This document shows, one piece after another, positions 23,891-34,069 of a stretch of 64,000 bases of DNA (positions are counted from its first letter, which is position 1; each line of letters opens with the position of its first letter). The stretch comes from Citrus sinensis. Taxonomy: Eukaryota > Streptophyta > Magnoliopsida > Sapindales > Rutaceae. A model generated the notes under the pieces. The model was not told the DNA's origin. It did no database searches and saw only the letters and a program-made list of their open reading frames with translations. Location of the stretch: the NCBI RefSeq assembly GCF_022201045.2, contig NC_068558.1:42861501-42925500 (forward strand), in the 5' to 3' direction. The position numbers and the translations under genes are program-made.

Positions 23891-24918
23891 TTTCAAGCTC
23901 CACAGTTCATTATTGTTGACATATATTTACAAATAATAATTGTAAAACAACGACGACATGTTCAATGCAATTAAAAAAACACATCCGATCAATAATAGTC
24001 TTGACTTTTGTTTGTTTCATACCAATTTAGGGGTCCTACTCTTATAATCTAATTAGGGCATTGCTAAATTTCACTGCAACAAGGATATATTCATGTAACT
24101 TACAGCCATGTAAAAATGAAATGGACCCTATTTTCATGTTACTTTTTTTTTGAAAATGTTTTGAGAGCAATGTAAGTTATGTGAATTATAATTTAATAAA
24201 AATTATTTAATTATAGAGATATTGAAAATTTAATAACCTGTACCACTTCTTTAAAAGTACAATTATCGGATCAGCATCAACAACATATCCCATGTATCGT
24301 CACTTGCAAATGATTCGATTATTATGCAGTTTACTTTTCCCATAACCATAAGAATTAAGGCTACTCTAGGGTAGGTGACTTTGGACAAATCAACGTTACA
24401 TAGGGCCAAGGTCATATGCAATGTACATCACATCCAGAAATTGCACTCAGTAACTCGAAATAATTGTACAATTAAACAATATTTGAATTTGTTGAGTAAA
24501 ATACCTTTTTTTATTTTTTATTTTAATGTATGTTACATTATATGGTCATTCTTGGCTCCTCACATTCGTAATCTTTCAGCCTAAAGTGATTGGTAAAGGG
24601 CCCAATTATTATCGAAACTATCGTCAGCATCCCATCATCATGCATGCACCTGATCTATTATATCCGACTTTAATTACTTTTACCGCCAAGGTGCTCTGAA
24701 TAATTTTAGAAGGAAAAAAAAAAAAAGAAAAAGAAAAAAGAGTTAAAATAATATGGTACGTCCCGGTGCCACAATGTTATATGTATATATATAATTGGAT
24801 AAATGGCTTAAAAATATTGTGGAGGAATCGAACTTTTATTTTGACAAGGAGAAAGTTTCCTTGCTTGAGAAGAAATTATTCAAACCGTCAGATATGACCT
24901 CATTCTACTCATACCGCC
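23891..24918. other. Intergenic region ahead of small ERF copy 2
   Basis: No gene is supported. The last few hundred bases are the likely promoter of the ERF at 25032. Confidence 0.4.
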
Positions 24919-24925
24919 TATATAT
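24919..24925 (+). promoter_or_regulatory. TATA box of small plus-strand ERF copy 2
   Basis: TATATAT about 110 bp before the ATG at 25032. The leader shares CCACCAAATTTGAAAT and TTGGCTGCTAGG with the leader of copy 1, showing that the duplication includes the promoter-proximal region. Confidence 0.55.
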
Positions 24926-25031
24926 GTTAATTCTGCGGGGTGGCATTTGTTTTACCACCAAATTTGAAATTTAATTTTTAAGCCGTCACAAATAATTGGC
25001 TGCTAGGTATTGACAAAACAGGTACACAAGC

Positions 25032-25478
25032 ATGGAAGCATCTGAAGGAGGAGGCAAGAACAATGAGAAGGGAAGATCAGTCTCAGAGGTTCGATATCGG
25101 GGAATCCGGCGGAGGCCATGGGGTAAATTTGCAGCTGAAATACGTGACCCAACGAGGAACGGTGCACGCCTGTGGCTAGGGACTTTTAGCACGGCCGAAG
25201 AGGCTGCTCGGGCTTATGACAGAGCTGCTTTTGCCTTCCGCGGCCGTTCAGCCATTCTTAATTTTCCAAATGAGAGTCAATATCGTTGCGACAGCAGCAG
25301 CAGCTCTTTACCATCTTCATCTTCATCTCCATTAATCTGTTATGATGCTGGGGGCGACGGCTCTACCGAAAGCAGAGAGAAAGAAGCTGAAGTTATTGAG
25401 TTTGAATATTTTGATAACAAGTTGTTGGAGAAGCTGCTTGAGCCAAACGATCAAGATTGGCAAGGTAAAAGCAAATGA
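25032..25478 (+). CDS. Small group IX ERF transcription factor (ERF095-098 type), copy 2
   Basis: Single-exon gene of 148 aa, a clear duplicate of the gene at 16264-16746. The N-terminus (GGGKNNEK) is shared; the AP2 domain is at about residues 21-79 with the canonical [14 protein letters not shown]; a Ser-rich linker follows; the group IX motif [18 protein letters not shown] is at 120-137. The linker is shorter than in copy 1. It is convergent with the minus-strand ERF at 26510-27040, repeating the layout of the first module. Expected to be a nuclear ethylene/stress-responsive activator, from family knowledge. Its AP2 domain looks fully canonical, so it is the more likely functional member of the pair. 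Confidence 0.92.
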   Translation: MEASEGGGKNNEKGRSVSEVRYRGIRRRPWGKFAAEIRDPTRNGARLWLGTFSTAEEAARAYDRAAFAFRGRSAILNFPNESQYRCDSSSSSLPSSSSSPLICYDAGGDGSTESREKEAEVIEFEYFDNKLLEKLLEPNDQDWQGKSK

Positions 25479-25729
25479 TTACATTGTAAAAGGGAAACCA
25501 AATCACCGCGGACTTGTTTTTTTCTTAATTAACTTGTATGTGACTGGATATTTTATTCTTTTGCAAATTCCACTCAAAAGAATTTGCAAATTCTTTTGCA
25601 AATTCTGGCTTTGTGTGTTTCACTCAAATTCATAATGGAGAAAGAAATAATAACAGAATTGAGGTCTGACAGAAATTTCCAGACTATAGGTTGTATTTAC
25701 ATAATAACATATAATAACCAATATTTTTT

Positions 25730-26149
25730 ATGCTTTTAAACTTGCCAAACAGTTGGATTTATTTGTTGAATTATGTGTTAGGGAGTCCTGTCCTGTCCTG
25801 TGTTGTTGGAGGAGTAATCTCAATTCAATACCTCTTCTTTCTCGTGGGTTTTGTGTTTAGGGGAGAAGGAAAGTTGAACTCGATTCAAGACTCTTTGTCA
25901 GTTATCCTCTTGGGCCAAAATACATTGTTGGATTCGGGTTTTCTGGGAGCTGACTCATCTTCCGATCGGGTCAAGAGAAAACCCCCGGGTACAAGTAATT
26001 GGGTTAGGCAAAATAGAACACTCTTTCTTGGTCTAGGATTAGAAAAGAACTTTCTTATCCAGAAAGGTAAACAGAATTTTAAGCAGCAACCCGCAAGTAA
26101 TAATGATTTTGATGTTACTGCTACGTGTTACCATAAGAATGACTTCTGA
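25730..26149 (+). CDS. Unassigned 139-codon open frame
   Basis: The frame starts with ATG and runs 139 codons between the convergent ERFs. The predicted N-terminal half is hydrophobic (Leu/Val/Phe-rich, about residues 1-50); the rest is polar. I recognise no domain. Composition is a little less AT-rich than its surroundings. It may be a chance frame, an organellar DNA insertion or the 3' region of the ERF transcript. Coding status is doubtful. Confidence 0.15.
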   Translation: MLLNLPNSWIYLLNYVLGSPVLSCVVGGVISIQYLFFLVGFVFRGEGKLNSIQDSLSVILLGQNTLLDSGFLGADSSSDRVKRKPPGTSNWVRQNRTLFLGLGLEKNFLIQKGKQNFKQQPASNNDFDVTATCYHKNDF

Positions 26150-26452
26150 TAATTCTATTCCAAAATTCCAACGTAGAAGTCAAACTCACCCGCTGCAAGT
26201 TAACTACGTAGTAAGTAAGACATTGTTTCCTTGACAGCTATTATAAAGTTTCCAGAACAAATTTAAATGAAGTAAAATGTAAATATAGATCACATAAACC
26301 ATAATCGACAAAATATTTCTAGGACTCCAGCTGACTCAGCAAGAAACTTACATTCACATGCATACATGTCGGATACAGCTTAAAAGATTCAAGGAACTAC
26401 CAGAATCAAAACAATGTTACACAGGAAACCGAACCCATGAAAATGGTTTGAA

Positions 26453-26568
26453 TCATTCTTGGTCTTGTTGTTACTCTCCTCAAAATTAAGAAGATCCTCT
26501 AACAACTTGTCATTTCTTGGTCTTGTTGTTACTCTCCTCAAAATTTAGAAGATCCTCCAACAACTTGT
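26453..26568 (-). repeat. 58-bp tandem duplication spanning the ERF stop codon
   Basis: The block GGTCTTGTTGTTACTCTCCT...AACAACTTGTCAT occurs twice with period 58 (about 26453-26510 and 26511-26568), differing at a few bases. The distal copy lies beyond the stop codon. The duplication replaced the last residues of the ERF: the frame now ends KTKK with a TGA created at the junction, whereas the paralogue ends KTKND. Confidence 0.85.
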
Positions 26569-27040
26569 CATCAAAATACTCAATTTCAAAAACTTCTTTC
26601 CCACCACCTTCATGATCAGTACCACCTGTTTCAACGTTCTGAAACACAGAAGAAGAAGAAGAAGAAGAAGAAGAAGAAGAAGATGATGATGAAGATAATG
26701 ATGACGACGTCGAAGAAGAAGATGATGATGAAGATAATGATGACGACGTCGAAGAAGAAGAAGAAGAAGAAGAAGAAGAACCGACCCCAGATGAAAAATG
26801 TTCATCAGGGAAGTTTAAAATGGCTAAAGGACCTCTCATTGCAAAGGCAGCTCTGTCATAAGCTCTTGCTGCCTCCTCAGCCGTGCTGAAAGTTCCAAGC
26901 CACAACCGAGGACCTCCATGCCTTGTAGAGTCACGAATCTCTGCTGCAAATTTTCCCCATGGCCGCTTTCTTACTCCTCTGTAATGCACGCTTGTTTCTT
27001 CTTCTTCTTCTTTCTTCTTCCCTCTATTGGTTCCTTCCAT
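26510..27040 (-). CDS. Small group IX ERF transcription factor with poly-Ser exitron-like segment, copy 2
   Basis: Uninterrupted 176-codon frame, paralogue of the gene at 18110-18615. N-terminus [17 protein letters not shown]2 domain about residues 18-78 ([14 protein letters not shown]); then a run of Ser residues with a twice-repeated 13-residue unit (about 88-130); then the group IX motif [19 protein letters not shown]. The Ser-rich segment occupies exactly the place of the intron in the paralogue and keeps its borders: GT at 26785-26784 and TTTCAG ending at 26639, 147 nt, phase 0, no stops. Both the retained (176 aa) and spliced (127 aa) forms would be in frame. A TATA box lies at 27080-27086 with a very short leader. 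The stop lies in a 58-bp tandem duplication. Role inferred from family. Confidence 0.88.
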   Translation of the reverse strand: MEGTNRGKKKEEEEETSVHYRGVRKRPWGKFAAEIRDSTRHGGPRLWLGTFSTAEEAARAYDRAAFAMRGPLAILNFPDEHFSSGVGSSSSSSSSSSTSSSLSSSSSSSSTSSSLSSSSSSSSSSSSSSSSVFQNVETGGTDHEGGGKEVFEIEYFDDKLLEDLLNFEESNNKTKK

Positions 27041-27079
27041 TAATGAGGATATGAGAGAGGTTTATTCCACTCTTTGGCA

Positions 27080-27086
27080 TTTTATA
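27080..27086 (-). promoter_or_regulatory. TATA box of small minus-strand ERF copy 2
   Basis: The minus strand reads TATAAAA about 40 bp before the ATG at 27040, predicting a leader of only 10-15 nt. The paralogue at 18615 has a similarly close TATA box. Confidence 0.6.
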
Positions 27087-27329
27087 CAGAGTGGAAAAAG
27101 TGTTCTTTGTTCTGTAACAAAGGACAGAGGAGAAATTTTCAACGTGCTAATAGAAGTCCCTATTGAGATTTTGGTTCCTAGTACTAGGTACTAGGTGATG
27201 ATAGTGGGGGGCCTTCAAAATATTATTATTTATTATGTGGGAAACCAAAATTGGTTTCTTCATCATGTTAACGAACTAGATTCGATGGATTGTTATAAAA
27301 TGGTGACTAATCAAGACAAAATAAAGGAA

Positions 27330-27660
27330 AATGACACTCACACAACATTAAGCACAACGCGTAACACCGAACAGTGCGTTTTGAGTCAAATATAAAAGGT
27401 TACAGTAAATCGACGGTTGCAACACACACTCTCAACTACAGCACACGCTCTCTCCCTCACTCTGTTCTTCGTCACAACACACGGCTCTCCCTCCCCCCTC
27501 CAAATCCAGCAGCCGCGGGTCACTCTCGCTCTCCAGTCTCCCCCCTCCAAATCCAGCAGCCGCGGGTCACTCTCGCTCTCCAGTCTCCCCCCTCCAAATC
27601 CAGCAGCCGTGGGTCACTCTCGCTCTCCAGTCTCCCCCCTCCAAATCCAAGATCTATGGA
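27330..27660 (+). promoter_or_regulatory. Promoter-like CT-rich repeat module A
   Basis: The sequence has ATATAAAAGGTTACAG (near 27392) followed by a leader rich in CACACAC/CTCTCCC words. Similar modules occur at about 32930-33360 (plus) and 34070-34450 (minus). Each has a TATA-like motif after a GTGCG/GTGCT-TTTTG block, then ACACACGC/CTCTCCC-rich DNA. It may be a dispersed element carrying a promoter, or leftovers of duplicated gene 5' ends. No intact coding region follows. Confidence 0.35.
27485..27652 (+). repeat. 47-bp minisatellite, about 3.5 copies
   Basis: The CAAATCCAGCAGCCG core recurs at 27501, 27548 and 27595, with a partial copy at 27642, so the period is 47 bp. Units are nearly identical, which indicates recent expansion. 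Because 47 is not a multiple of three, the same unit is read in all three frames, so overlapping open frames here are repeat artefacts. Confidence 0.9.
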
Positions 27661-27916
27661 TCCATGATAGAGTAAATAGCAATCCCCATCCACTCTAATA
27701 ACAGAAAATGGCAGCTTCTATGATTGTGGTGAGAAGTTTCCCCTAGTAATGTTAAGTACAGTAAAGAAACCATCAATTCTCTACACATATAGATGCCAAA
27801 AACAATCGTAAACTCAGCTCCTTCAGTTGCTAGTGTGTACCAATAGAGCAATAGATTGTGTTTGGGGCTGTCAGGTGCCGAAATAATTGAGGCAAAATTC
27901 TTTTATGCAATTGTTG

Positions 27917-28045
27917 GTGTAATACCCGTTGTTTTTATTATTTATTTATTTATTAAATATCCTGTTTTAAAAAGGTTTCTTTAACGGGTAAGAGTTTAAA
28001 AAAGGTCAATAAATAATTTTAAAAAAAACAACGGATATTATACTT
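27917..28045. mobile_element. Short MITE (about 130 bp)
   Basis: The ends mirror each other: GTAATACCCGTTGTTTTTAT...TTATTTATT on the left and, inverted, GTATAATATCCGTTGTTTTTTT...TTATTTATT on the right. No clear target duplication was fixed. Superfamily unknown. Confidence 0.5.
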
Positions 28046-28189
28046 TTCATTTCAACAACTCCGTATTTTACCTATCTTGAATTACTATAATCCGAAAAAT
28101 GGGCAATACTTCCATGAAACTTCAATCCCAAGCTATTGATCATTAACCTTAAATGTCTATGGAATCTTATAACTTTTGCTCTAGTACCA

Positions 28190-29330
28190 CAAATGTAACA
28201 CCCTCAATTCACTCAAGAAAAACTCAAGAGGAATTTGTAATGAAACTTTATAACACTAATCTTATAATTAATTCCAAATAAAGTCAATGTTGTCCATAAA
28301 CAAAGCAAATTCTCCAAAATAATAAATCAATCAATAATCCTCCAAAACAAAATCTAACTCTAAGCAATACTGAAAGTAGCCACAATTAATTCATCTAGAA
28401 AATGCCAAAGTTTTTCAGCTAACAAATCCTCTCCGCTAGACCAAAAGCCCACATCTATAAAATCAATATGCAAAATGTTGGAGAGGAGGGGTGAGCCATC
28501 AACTTGGTAAACAAACTCATGCATAAGGTTATTAATACGAAAAAGTATATAATTATTATCATGAAGTACTATGAGTTTGGAAAACAGTAATCATTTAATA
28601 ATCATATGTAACTCATAATCAGTTAAGTCATAACATAAAAATCATTTTCAATAAATAATTGCGTAAGAAATCTTTTATCAATAAAACATTTCTTTTGTTC
28701 AATTTGCTCATGCCACATAGTATCACATGTATCCCCGGTGACCTGGTCAATAATTCAATATGTCACAAGTACTCCCGGTGACCCGACCAATAGTTCCATC
28801 AGGGTGCTTTACCCCTCAATAATTGTCAATAGGTGCGCACGATACAGTTAGCTATTCAATAATATCAATAATGGTAACTACGGACAATGAGGCAAAATAT
28901 TTAAAACATATTCCAATTTCTCAATATCAATTATTCAATAATATTTCGATAAAACATTTATAAGACATTGAATTGGCAAAGCTTTACAAATAGTTTTAAG
29001 GAAAACATTTTATAGAAAAACAAGTATTTTAAAGTTATTTTTAAAACTAATTTAAGAAGAGAAATTATCAGCCATATACCCTTAAATGACACCCATATCA
29101 AACGTGTGTGAACACTTTTCAAGTGTATCACTCGTATACCCTAAGTTGACAAAATACTTCTATCATCCACTAATCCGTTACTGTGACCTTTTATACTTGG
29201 CTCAAAATTCATCGTTCGGTGTTATATGTTGTGTTAAGTGGTGTGTGCGTATCACTATTGTGCCAAATTTATTCTTTTGTGGTCAACGGTCATTGAATAG
29301 TTTTTAGTTGTGGCGAGTTGAGCTCTCGTC
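28190..29330. repeat. Possible LTR-retroelement debris
   Basis: The stretch beginning TGTAACACCCTCAATTCACT resembles the start of some plant LTRs. It includes two related blocks, ATGTATCCCCGGTGACCTGG and AGTACTCCCGGTGACCCGAC, of repetitive appearance. The right end and a target duplication were not found, and no coding region is seen. Tentative fossil. Confidence 0.25.
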
Positions 29331-31427
29331 ATATGGCTTACGCTTTTGACTTGAATCATCAAAAGTAGTACACGCAATTGATCATCTCAGTTGATGATGA
29401 CGTCATCGGAATCTTAAAGTTTGATTCTCAGGCCCTTCTCATGATCAATGGTTACAGCCTAAGTCTACAGCCCCTGGAAAGCAGTTATGAGGGCTTCAAG
29501 CAGCAGCCTAGTGAAATATTGCAAATCCGAGCCACAAGTTCTTGATTCATCAAACAAGGACTATTAGATGGTAATTGACAAGTCGAATGTGTAATAGTAG
29601 ACCTACCATCGGCAGGCATCACAAGACTGTTATGCCAATCATAGGGACCTATGGCAGCTTGTTTGTGATATCCAGTGGGAACAATTAGTGAAAAGAAAAA
29701 TCAACGAATCGGTGGTGTTTTAATTGCCTGAAGAAAAGAATGCTATAATGCCGATAGCAAATCATATGGGTCCTAATCCGATGTCTACTCGGTCCCATAT
29801 AGGCCGCAACTTGACATTTGATTATGGTCTCATTGGTGATGCTCCTGCCAAGCTGTTTTTGTTCTGGGCATCATGGTTTTATCGTGAGGCCCGATCACTC
29901 GCCACAACTTCTCACTCCATTTAACTCAAGAGTCAATATCTTCTATTGAGAGGCATCATGAGAGAGGAAAAGTTTAACCTACCATGTAATTGTCAAGAAA
30001 TCAACAAGTCTAATTCCATCTCGAAAAGCATGTTTAGTAGGAGTCCCATCAGAATCAATCACATGAAGGCCTCGCCCTAAAGCTACTGACAATTTTTAAT
30101 TGACAATGAGAATCAGTAATCTTGAGTGGAATATTTCAAAGCTATTCTTTCATAAGGAAAAGTTGAGAGGACAAAGGTAAACGACAAATTCTATACAGGG
30201 GTATAAAGCCAAAATAGTCATAAACTCAATTGAATCAGTTCATACTTCATAATGCAGGAAAACTGGAAAAGAATTCTTCAACAAGAAAGAACAGGAAAAC
30301 TGGAAAAAAATTCTTCAACAAGAAAGAGGCTCAAATGATTTAAAAATTTATGCATCCTTCTGGGTTTCTGAAACCTCTCCGACAAACTCAAAAACCATGA
30401 AGGAAAATCAGACGAATTCAAATAAAAATCTGCTGAAGAACTTCACAAAATTCACGGGTTCTGCTTTGACCACTGTGACTGTTCTTGCTTATGAGAATAG
30501 TGATACTACATTTTGATTATGGTTGTTGTACCATGCTTCCAAGAATTTATTTGTCCATAAGTTTCACCTATGATCTACTTGGGGATTTCAGATGGTTCTC
30601 TTAGCCCAAGCTCTTTTTGCATAGAGTGAGAAAAACCCAGATAAAATGCACATGTAATGCTGACATCACATTAAACTGCTAACTAGGTCTTCATGCAAGT
30701 ACCATTTACTAATGACAAATTCGTTTCTTTGCACTTATTACATTTGAAATAAATAAATAATCTCACAATGCAATATCAAAGAAACATGTTTCCTATCAGA
30801 CAAAAATAAAAAGACCAATATCAAAGAAAACTCATGGGAATCTACATAAAAAAGAGACATGATTGACAATAAGCATAATATGTACTTAATTGAAAAAAGA
30901 GTAACAAAGAAAAATAGAATGACCAATTTACGAGACTGCATTAAGTCATCCCAGCCTCTCATTATTTAGTCTTGGATGTAAACCATACGTATGAATATAT
31001 ATCAACCAGGAAGGAGCTTTGAGCACTAAGCCAGAAAAGAGCAAACCAGATTTCAGGAATACAAGTTTGGCTGCCATCGTAGTTTTGGTCTTTCATTTAA
31101 CAATCTTTTCTGTTCTGTGAAGATATCTAGAAGCAGAGGCAAAATTATGAATGACAGTTCTATCAAAAACATGAGGCACTCCATGTAAAGTATTCCCGAA
31201 AATATAAACAATTGGTCTATAATCATCAATGTATAACCAAACATGTTTTGTCTGAACCAAAGTAAATTCTACTGTTTAAAAGACTATTTTCTTCTGTAAT
31301 TATCAATGGATGTGTACATCCTAAGTTATATACCAACTCTGTGGATGCTAAAACAAGTCCCAGCAAACGTTGGAGTCTATTTTCAATATCGTCAATTCGA
31401 AAGTCAGAAACTACCCTTGAAAAAATG
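29331..31427. other. Unresolved region downstream of the cis-prenyltransferase
   Basis: The part near the gene (about 30700-31427) is plausible 3'UTR. Around 29990-30090 the minus strand has a short open run reading VALGRGLHVIDSDGTPTKHA, protein-like but not recognised, which may be a decayed exon. Nothing else is supported. Confidence 0.3.
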
Positions 31428-32282
31428 CTATTGCTGTTTCCACTTTTTGTACAAATATGAGTGGTTTCGCTGAAAGTTCAAAATTTCCCAAAGAAAATGG
31501 TGGAAACCAACCTCTGGCCAGAGTACAGACGGTGAATATAGATAACAGACAGCACTCTGCCACAGAAGAAAATTGCTCAAGTGGATCTCACCAGAAGTAC
31601 GAATTATGATATCAGGTTCAGGTGCAACAGCCATATACATATGCTTTTCTATATCTATGAGTTTTATAAGTTGCTCCCTTTCATCACCTTCACTCCCTCC
31701 AAGTTTAATCAGACCATAACCTGCTCCACTTGCATTCAACACAGAGAGTTCATCCCATTTTTCTTCTATTGATTCTTTGACAGCATTGACAATCTCATTG
31801 GTGGAGGTGTATGCAACACAGATACACAGTACAGATTTAGAATTTTTTGCTGTGGCCAGCATAGCCCTCTCAGCTGCTAACCTAACAGGTTTGCTTAAGA
31901 GCTTTAGATTCCCAATAAAGTAAATCCTCAATCCAAAACGGTTGACAATACTCTCTTCCTTAATCAGGTCATCTATCTTTTCTTGCATCAGCTCCATCAG
32001 CGATTGAACTTCTTTAGGACTGCGTTTGAAGTTATCGATGCTGAAGGCATAAACTGTTACATATCTCACCCCCAACTCATGGCAACACCTAAGCATGGAC
32101 ATGAGGGCCAAGAACCCAACCTTATGACCAACACCTTCCATCAAGCCCCGCTTCTTGGCATATCTCCGATTTCCATCCATTATAAAAGCAATGTGATTAG
32201 GTATGCAAAAAATGAATTTCCGTATCAAACAAACCAAGTTCTCAAAGATCTGGCTTACCATACTACCAACAGCTTTCTCCAT
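31428..32282 (-). CDS. cis-Prenyltransferase (dehydrodolichyl diphosphate synthase family)
   Basis: Intronless coding region of 284 aa. Enzymes of this family add isopentenyl units to farnesyl diphosphate in the cis configuration to make dolichol precursors at the endoplasmic reticulum. Family marks: HIAFIMDGNRRYAKK (30-44, catalytic Asp36), YVTVYAFSIDNFKRSP (74-89), RIYFIGNLKLL (119-129), CVAYTSTNEI (155-164) and RTSGE (228-232) followed by LSNFLLWQ. The N-terminal region (1-28) is hydrophobic, as in ER-associated plant members. An oddity: residue 234 is His where the family normally has the second Arg of RTSGExR, equivalent to the IPP-binding Arg200 of E. coli UPPS. The ATG immediately follows a likely 5'UTR splice acceptor (TTTTTTAG at 32283), with a donor AAG|GTAACT at 32819. 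Exact subclass uncertain. Confidence 0.9.
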   Translation of the reverse strand: MEKAVGSMVSQIFENLVCLIRKFIFCIPNHIAFIMDGNRRYAKKRGLMEGVGHKVGFLALMSMLRCCHELGVRYVTVYAFSIDNFKRSPKEVQSLMELMQEKIDDLIKEESIVNRFGLRIYFIGNLKLLSKPVRLAAERAMLATAKNSKSVLCICVAYTSTNEIVNAVKESIEEKWDELSVLNASGAGYGLIKLGGSEGDEREQLIKLIDIEKHMYMAVAPEPDIIIRTSGEIHLSNFLLWQSAVCYLYSPSVLWPEVGFHHFLWEILNFQRNHSYLYKKWKQQ

Positions 32283-32819
32283 CTAAAAAATCAAGAGAAC
32301 GTGTCAATTCAACATTAATCATTAATTTCACTTTACAATTCTTAATAGCATAAAACAAATAGCGCACTCATCGAAATCTGATAAGTTGATCGGTTAAATA
32401 TGCCTATGCTGAGGCCTGATAACTAACAAGGGTACAAATTACAGCTCTGAATAATCTCACAGTATAGAAAGGACTAAGTTACTAGGCTTGATCAATTAAT
32501 CAGAGTCTTCTTGCATGTTATTACGATGCTTTAAGAAGCGCTTCCCGAGGAAGTGCTTCTGTTTGCAACTGTTTAGTAGAGAAGCACCTGGTTTGTATTG
32601 ATTCCATTTCCACCACGAAAGGAAGAATCGAAAGCATTAACTCACTCGTATAAACAAGCGACATTGCACATTATCATGAATAATAATAATAATAATAAGT
32701 ACATTCAATCTATTTAATGTAAAAAAAAAATGAAAACCAATGAAATCCGAGAAAAGAAAGGGTTGAATGGGAAAAAGATTCGTAGCTTGGACACGAGATT
32801 GGGACAGTAAATGAGTTAC
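32283..32819 (-). other. Probable 5'UTR intron of the cis-prenyltransferase gene
   Basis: On the minus strand a donor AAG|GTAACTCATT (32819) and an acceptor TTGATTTTTTAG (32283) bracket 537 nt. The acceptor abuts the ATG exactly. No other gene lies in it. Inferred from splice signals only. Confidence 0.55.
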
Positions 32820-32929
32820 CTTAATATACTCGATCGATTTAAAACGTCTGATTCGTTTCTCTGTCGATACAACAGTTTATGCATAAAAGCTACACACACA
32901 CACACGTTGGATCCGGTTTACTTATTTAT

Positions 32930-33360
32930 TGATTCAGTACCGATATTCTTACAACAGTTTTGTGCTCATTATAAACGGTGGTGAGCATCCCACACAACAC
33001 ACACGCATCTCCCACAACACACGCTCTGTAAGCCCACATTCCAAATCTCACCTCACTCACAGCACCACAAATCTCACCACCAGCTGATTCTCCCTCACCA
33101 CGCTCTATTCTCACCGTCGGGTCTCTCTCTCTCTCTTTCTTCATTGACTTGCGACTTCACTCTCTCTTCCCCAAAATCCACAGCCGCCGTGGGTCTCTCC
33201 ATAGCTGCCTTTGTAGAGTCGTCGTGTTGGCTCTCTCTCTCTTCCTCGTCGAATGCGTCTCACTCCTTTACGACACCTTACTCTCTAGTCTCTCTTAGAA
33301 ATTGACTTGTGGCTTGACTCTCTCTCTACCCCCCAAATCCTACCAGACAAGAGCCAATCT
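32930..33360 (+). promoter_or_regulatory. Promoter-like CT-rich repeat module B
   Basis: It contains TTCTTACAACAGTTTTGTGC, ATTATAAACGG and then CACACAACACACACGC and CTCTCTCTCT-rich DNA, with TCCACAGCCGCCGTGGGTC near 33176, close to the 47-bp repeat core of module A. It lies head-to-head with the cis-prenyltransferase and may double as its promoter region. Identity as a transposon or a gene 5' end is unresolved. Confidence 0.35.
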
Positions 33361-34069
33361 GCGTGACTTTTTTTTTTCATAAGTTTTATAAGCAGAAATG
33401 CCAAACTTGGAAATTGTTCAGTGGAGTTCTTTAGTGATGTAATCTCTACTTGGGAAAAACCTAATAAAATCAATATTAAAGACTTTCAGGAACAAAGAAT
33501 TACAGATTTGTTCTTCCGATCCTTCTTCTGTAATGCCATACTCGTCTCCTGGAGTTATTTTGTTATTGTGATTTTGGCTGAGATGAACACTTTTTTATAT
33601 AAAAATATTAATGGTCATACTTTCATCAGTACTTTGTTGTAGTTCAGGCATTACTTTGCTCAAAGAAGATTAAGGGTTCGTAAACATTTCATCAATAACC
33701 TAAAGCTATTACTAATTACAATGGTGGTTGATAAGATAATTGCACAGAGCAATAGGTCAAGAATCATACTGTAACAAAAAAAATATAAGGAAAAGCTTTG
33801 TTTTCAAGAGTGAAGATGATGGCTTTTATTTGCCTCAAGAAACCAAATGATTTAGTAGTAAATATTGTGAAATTTTGTGTGTATCAATCAACACAATAAT
33901 AAGAACCAAAAGCTTAGAGATCAAAATCCATCATGAATATCAGGCAGAATGCTCTGCAAAAGCAAGGACACCAAACTAAGATTTCGTCTTCAGCTCATGT
34001 GGGACTGGCCCAAATATTCATTTTCCATGTGGGATTGGCCCAAATATTCATTTTCCTTTTGGTCAGGCT
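33361..34069. other. Non-coding stretch between modules B and C
   Basis: No gene is supported. A direct repeat of CATGTGGGA.TGGCCCAAATATTCATTTTCC is present near 33999 and 34026. Confidence 0.35.

Noticed and set aside
26545-26889. Leu-rich and Lys/Met-rich frames opposite and out of frame with the ERF
   Set aside because: Shadows of the poly-Ser (TCT/TCA) microsatellite in other frames.
27374-27698. Two overlapping Ser/Pro-rich open frames
   Set aside because: They are produced by the 47-bp minisatellite read in different frames and have no other coding evidence.
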